Shown: piece after piece, positions 60,907 through 64,000 of the stretch
How positions within the stretch are numbered: the stretch's first letter is position 1
Layout of the letters: each line of letters opens with the position of its first letter
Source: Nonomuraea gerenzanensis
GTDB taxonomy: Bacteria; Actinomycetota; Actinomycetes; Streptosporangiales; Streptosporangiaceae
Reading direction: 5' to 3'
DNA: 64,000 nucleotides
Assembly: GCF_020215645.1 (NCBI RefSeq)
Contig: NZ_CP084058.1
Coordinates: 3,162,001-3,226,000 of the forward strand
Notes under the pieces: model-generated
Databases searched by the model: none
What the model saw: the letters and a program-made list of their open reading frames with translations, nothing else
What the model was told of the DNA's origin: nothing
Translations under genes and position numbers: made by a program

Positions 60907-63686
60907 TCCAGCCTGGCCAGCTCGGCGCGCGAGGCGACACCCAGCTTGGGGAAGGCCTTGTACAGATGGGAGGCCACCGTGCGGGGGCTCAGGAAGAGCT
61001 GGGCGGCGATCTCGCGGTTGGACGCTCCCGTGACCGCCAGCCGGACGACCTGGAGCTCCTGCGGGGTGAGCGTGGCCATCAGATCGCCGGCACCGCCGCT
61101 GCGCACTGACACGCCGGCCGCGCGCAGCTCACCGGCCGCGCGGGCGGACCACGGCGCGGCTCCCAGGCGGTCGAAGGCCTCCATGGCGGCCTCCAGGTGC
61201 GGGCGGGCCTCGCTGCGCCGCTGGTGCCGCCGCAGCCACTCCCCGTACACCAGCCGCGTACGCGCCTGGTCGAAGGGCTGCTCGTGCCGCAGGTGCAGCT
61301 CCAGAGCACGCTGGTACTCCTGCTCCGCGCAGTGCTCGGCGGCCATCAGCGCCCTGGCCCGGTGCTGGACCGCCAGGGGGCCCGGCTGCTCGGTGGACTC
61401 CGCCCAGTCCGCATGCCGGCGTAACGCCTCCAGCGCCCGCTCGGGGGCGCCCGCTCTGACCGCCGCCTCTACGTAGTCGGGCCAGGCGTAACGCCAGATG
61501 AACGCGTGCCGGGACGGGCCCGCCATCGCCCGGTCCATCTGGTCGAGCACCGCCTCGTAGCGGCCCTGGCCCAGCTCCAGCAGCGCCCCGGCGTACTCGG
61601 CCCAGCAACGGCTCGGCATCCACCTGCGTGCCTCGGAGAGCCGGAAGGCCTCGTCGGCCAGCGCCGTGTACTCCTCCTCGGCGCCGGCGACCGCCGACAG
61701 CCAGGCGTGCACGCCCGCCAGATAGCTGCCCCACACCGGCTGGCCCACGTCCGCGGCCAGGGCCTGCCCTTCGGCCGCCGTGTCGCGGGCGGCCGGGTGC
61801 CTGCCGTCCATCAACTGGGCGATGGCCAGAACGGTCATCGCCTGCGGCATCCGCCCCAGCCGCCCCTCCGCCCGGCACTCGCGGACCATCGCGGCCGCGG
61901 CGTCGAGCATCACCTCGCGGTCGGCGGGAATGACGGCTTGAAAGGCGACGATCAGGCGCAGGTCGAACGGCACCTGCCCGACCCTGGCCGCCACGGTGGA
62001 GGCCACCGAGGTGCCGCCCTCCAGGACCGTACGGAAGTCCTGATTGATCCCCTTCACCACCGTGGTCACGCCCTCGCCGGTCGGGGTCAGCTCCTCGATG
62101 CGGCGCGTCAGGTCGATCTGGTCGGGGTGCGCGGCGCTGGTCCAGGTGTAGAAGCCGGCCATGCTGAGCAGTGACAGCCGGGTGAGGTGGTCCGTGCCGG
62201 TCTGGGCGCCCTCCATCAGCAGCCGCGCGGCCTCCAGCGGACGGCCCGCCTCGACGGCCAGCCGCGCCCGCACCTCGGCCAGCTCCGCCATGACCGCTTC
62301 GCCCGGCGCTTCCGCCTCGGCTCCGCGCGGTGCCATGACGGCTTCGCCCGATGCGTGCGCTTCGGCTCCGCGCAGCGCCATGACGGCTTCGCCCGGCGCC
62401 TCCACCTCGGCTCTGCGCAACGCCTGGGTGACCAGTTCGGTGGCGCGCTGCCCCAGCCCGGCCTCGACCGCCGCCGACGCGGCCCGCGTGTACCGGCGTG
62501 CCGCGTCGGCGGCGCCCGGCGACAGCTCGGCGGCCCGCGCGTAGGCCGCCGACACCGCGGCCTGCCCACCACGCCGCTGCGCGCGCAACGCCAGCCGTTC
62601 CATCTCCATGGCCACCTGCTCGTCCGGGCGCAGCGTGACGGCGGCCAGATGCCAGGCCCGCCGGTCGTCGTCGACGGCCTCGGCCAGGGCCCGGTGGGCG
62701 GCCATCCGGGCGGCGATGCCGGTGGCCAGCAGCACCGCGGCCCGCACCAGGGGGTGGTGGAAGGTGACACCCTCCGGAGTGATCCGGATCAGGCCCGCCC
62801 ACTCGGCCGGGGCCGCGTCGTCGAGCGAGGCGCCGAGCAGGCCCAGCGCGTGGGCGAGCACGCTCAGCTCACCCCGGTCGTCGAGGGCTGCCACCAGCAG
62901 GCAGGTGCGGGTGCTCTCGGGCAGCGCGGCGATGCGGTCACGGAAGGTGGCGAGCACCCGGCTGGTCACCGGGGTCGCGTTGCCCAGGCAGAACGGCAGC
63001 GGGCCCGTCGCTGCGGGGCTGAGCATGCGTGGCAGTTCGAGCAGGGCGAGGGGGTTGCCCTGGGCCTCGGCCACCACCTGGTCGCGTACCGCGGGCGGCA
63101 GGGTGCCCGCGTGCGCGGCGAGGAGCTGACGGGCGGCTTCGGGGGCCAGACTCCCCAGGTGGAGCTCGGGCAGGCCGCCGGCGGGCAGCCGGGCGCCGGT
63201 GCGGGCGGCGAACAGCACGGCGACGGGCTCGGCGTGCAGGCGGCGCGTGGCGAACAGCAGCGCGTCGGCCGACTCGCCGTCCAGCCATTGCGCGTCGTCG
63301 ACCAGGCAGACCAGCGGCCTCTGCGCCGACAGCTCGACGAGCAGGCTGAGCGTGGCCAGGCCGACGAGAAAGCGGTCGCCGCGGGTGGCGCCGCCCAGGC
63401 CGAGCGCGCCGAGCAGCGCCTCGGACTGCTGCGGCGGCAGCACGCCCACCCGGTCCAGAGCCGGGCGGAGCAGCAGGTGCAGCGCGGCGAACGGGAGCTC
63501 GGCCTCCGACTCCACGCCGGTGACCCGCAGCACCTGCGCGTCGGCGTTCGCCGCGGCGTGGTCGAGCAGGGCCGACTTGCCGACGCCCGCCTCGCCGCGC
63601 ACCACCAGCGCGCGGGGACGGCCTTCGAGGGTGTCGAGCAGCAACTGGTCGATCACGGCTTGCTCCGCCGCGCGGCCGTACAACAT
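60891..63686 (-). CDS. LuxR-family large ATP-binding regulator (LAL)
   Basis: A 931-residue regulator. Walker A GEAGVGKS (K37), Walker B VCLVDDAQWLD, EAQGNPLALLELP, a long helical-repeat region and a C-terminal LuxR/GerE helix-turn-helix (LTPQELQVVRLAVTGASNRE, then SHLYKAFPKLGVASRAEL). ATG 63686 (MLYGRAAEQ) is chosen because GAGGAG lies five bases upstream and it gives the usual family start; an in-frame ATG 30 bases earlier is less likely. About 35% of the sequence is near the LAL at 20947 in motif pattern, but they are not close copies. Contains a 45-bp tandem repeat. Confidence 0.9.
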   Translation of the reverse strand: MLYGRAAEQAVIDQLLLDTLEGRPRALVVRGEAGVGKSALLDHAAANADAQVLRVTGVESEAELPFAALHLLLRPALDRVGVLPPQQSEALLGALGLGGATRGDRFLVGLATLSLLVELSAQRPLVCLVDDAQWLDGESADALLFATRRLHAEPVAVLFAARTGARLPAGGLPELHLGSLAPEAARQLLAAHAGTLPPAVRDQVVAEAQGNPLALLELPRMLSPAATGPLPFCLGNATPVTSRVLATFRDRIAALPESTRTCLLVAALDDRGELSVLAHALGLLGASLDDAAPAEWAGLIRITPEGVTFHHPLVRAAVLLATGIAARMAAHRALAEAVDDDRRAWHLAAVTLRPDEQVAMEMERLALRAQRRGGQAAVSAAYARAAELSPGAADAARRYTRAASAAVEAGLGQRATELVTQALRRAEVEAPGEAVMALRGAEAHASGEAVMAPRGAEAEAPGEAVMAELAEVRARLAVEAGRPLEAARLLMEGAQTGTDHLTRLSLLSMAGFYTWTSAAHPDQIDLTRRIEELTPTGEGVTTVVKGINQDFRTVLEGGTSVASTVAARVGQVPFDLRLIVAFQAVIPADREVMLDAAAAMVRECRAEGRLGRMPQAMTVLAIAQLMDGRHPAARDTAAEGQALAADVGQPVWGSYLAGVHAWLSAVAGAEEEYTALADEAFRLSEARRWMPSRCWAEYAGALLELGQGRYEAVLDQMDRAMAGPSRHAFIWRYAWPDYVEAAVRAGAPERALEALRRHADWAESTEQPGPLAVQHRARALMAAEHCAEQEYQRALELHLRHEQPFDQARTRLVYGEWLRRHQRRSEARPHLEAAMEAFDRLGAAPWSARAAGELRAAGVSVRSGGAGDLMATLTPQELQVVRLAVTGASNREIAAQLFLSPRTVASHLYKAFPKLGVASRAELARLDHTRR
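62287..62421. repeat. 45-bp degenerate tandem repeat (3 units) in LAL gene
   Basis: GCCATGAC(C/G)GCTTCGCCCG recurs at 62287, 62332 and 62377. The units encode 15 residues each around AEAxAxGEAVMAxRG in the helical region. Confidence 0.85.
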
Positions 63687-63750
63687 GTCACTCCTCGTGG
63701 TCACCGTACTGCCCATGGGGGTCCGCCGACTGCCCGCACCAGTCTTCCGG

Positions 63751-64000
63751 TCACACCATCGCGCAGGCGCGGCGGAAGAAGGCGACCTGGTCGGCGACCA
63801 CGCGGTCGCGGAACGTGGGGTCGGTGTAGAAGGTGAAGTGGGTGCCGGGGTAGACGCGCAGCTCGCCTCGCGGGGCGCGCTCGGCCAGCTCCCGGGTGCT
63901 CTCCAGCGGCGTCTCCCGGTCCTCGGCGGCGACGCAGACCAGCAGGGGACAGGCCAGGCGGGCCGCTGACTCGGCGGGGTGGTAACGCATCATCTGCAGC
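63751..64000 (-). CDS. Alpha/beta hydrolase, C-terminal part (runs off the window)
   Basis: The last 82 residues of a hydrolase. RLACPLLVCVAAEDRETPLESTRELAERAP carries the acid residue on strand 7 (AEDR), and GELRVYPGTHFTFYTDPTF the catalytic histidine (GTHF). The pattern suits an alpha/beta hydrolase of the dienelactone or CocE-like type. The N-terminal part with the nucleophile lies outside the window. Separated from the LAL start by 64 bases; it is upstream of it and in the same direction. Confidence 0.8.
   Translation of the reverse strand, partial: LQMMRYHPAESAARLACPLLVCVAAEDRETPLESTRELAERAPRGELRVYPGTHFTFYTDPTFRDRVVADQVAFFRRACAMV

Overview
The window is about 64 kb of very GC-rich DNA with dense, mostly high-GC3 genes, frequent GTG/TTG starts, many ATGA and TGATG overlaps, and family content typical of a filamentous actinomycete: SARP/AfsR and LuxR-LAL regulators, an ECF41 sigma factor, an F420-type LLM oxidoreductase, a WD40 Ser/Thr kinase, ricin-tailed glycosidases and a rifampin phosphotransferase. 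A member of the Streptosporangiaceae such as Nonomuraea would fit, but this is inferred from gene content, not from a marker gene. No rRNA, tRNA, CRISPR array, insertion sequence or phage gene was seen.

Layout. 1-5.3 kb: start of an SDR gene divergent from an AraC regulator, a DHA2 drug exporter, and an XRE-cupin regulator divergent from a methyltransferase/DinB pair. 5.4-9.2 kb: one 1275-residue protein joining a STAND NTPase, TPR-like repeats, a probable conflict-system linker domain and a kinase-like C-terminus; this is the best candidate for something new. 9.3-13.9 kb: a sugar ABC importer (two permeases and a lipoprotein, no ATPase) facing a secreted GH16 beta-glucanase with a LacI-type operator. 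14-20.9 kb: membrane Ser/Thr kinase with a repeat-rich sensor domain, then two divergent operons for glycan or polyprenyl-sugar metabolism (methyltransferase, DUF2064 transferase with an apparent CTG start, multi-pass mannosyltransferase; epimerase and GT2). 20.9-28.8 kb: LuxR-LAL regulator, LLM oxidoreductase, the VTC-DUF4956-CotH polyphosphate cassette and a histidine phosphatase. 28.8-33.9 kb: a compact PEP/pyruvate-binding phosphotransferase divergent from two small regulators across a tandem AT-rich operator, then a full-length rifampin phosphotransferase. 33.9-38.9 kb: large SARP regulator, small secreted or membrane proteins, and a chimeric gene relic.

38.9-43.6 kb: a carboxylate catabolism module (CitE-like lyase, CaiB CoA-transferase, LysR regulator, CitMHS transporter). 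43.6-48.5 kb: ECF41 sigma factor with a recognisable autoregulatory promoter, DUF2795, truncated DUF2231, RecQ helicase, SDR and PRC-barrel-like protein. 48.5-54.6 kb: GntR-MFS-RraA operon with paired operators, DUF2786 protein, zinc alcohol dehydrogenase. 54.6-56.3 kb: GH5 cellulase-like enzyme with its own LacI-type operator. 56.3-60.9 kb: three transcription units (HXXEE-SDR-CMD operon; two copper/FixH-like envelope proteins; an unknown protein) that share an identical promoter layout. 60.9-64 kb: second LuxR-LAL regulator and the end of an alpha/beta hydrolase.

Two themes recur. Four STAND-type NTPases lie in one window, and at least eight genes carry short tandem repeats whose unit is a multiple of three bases, so that length changes stay in frame.
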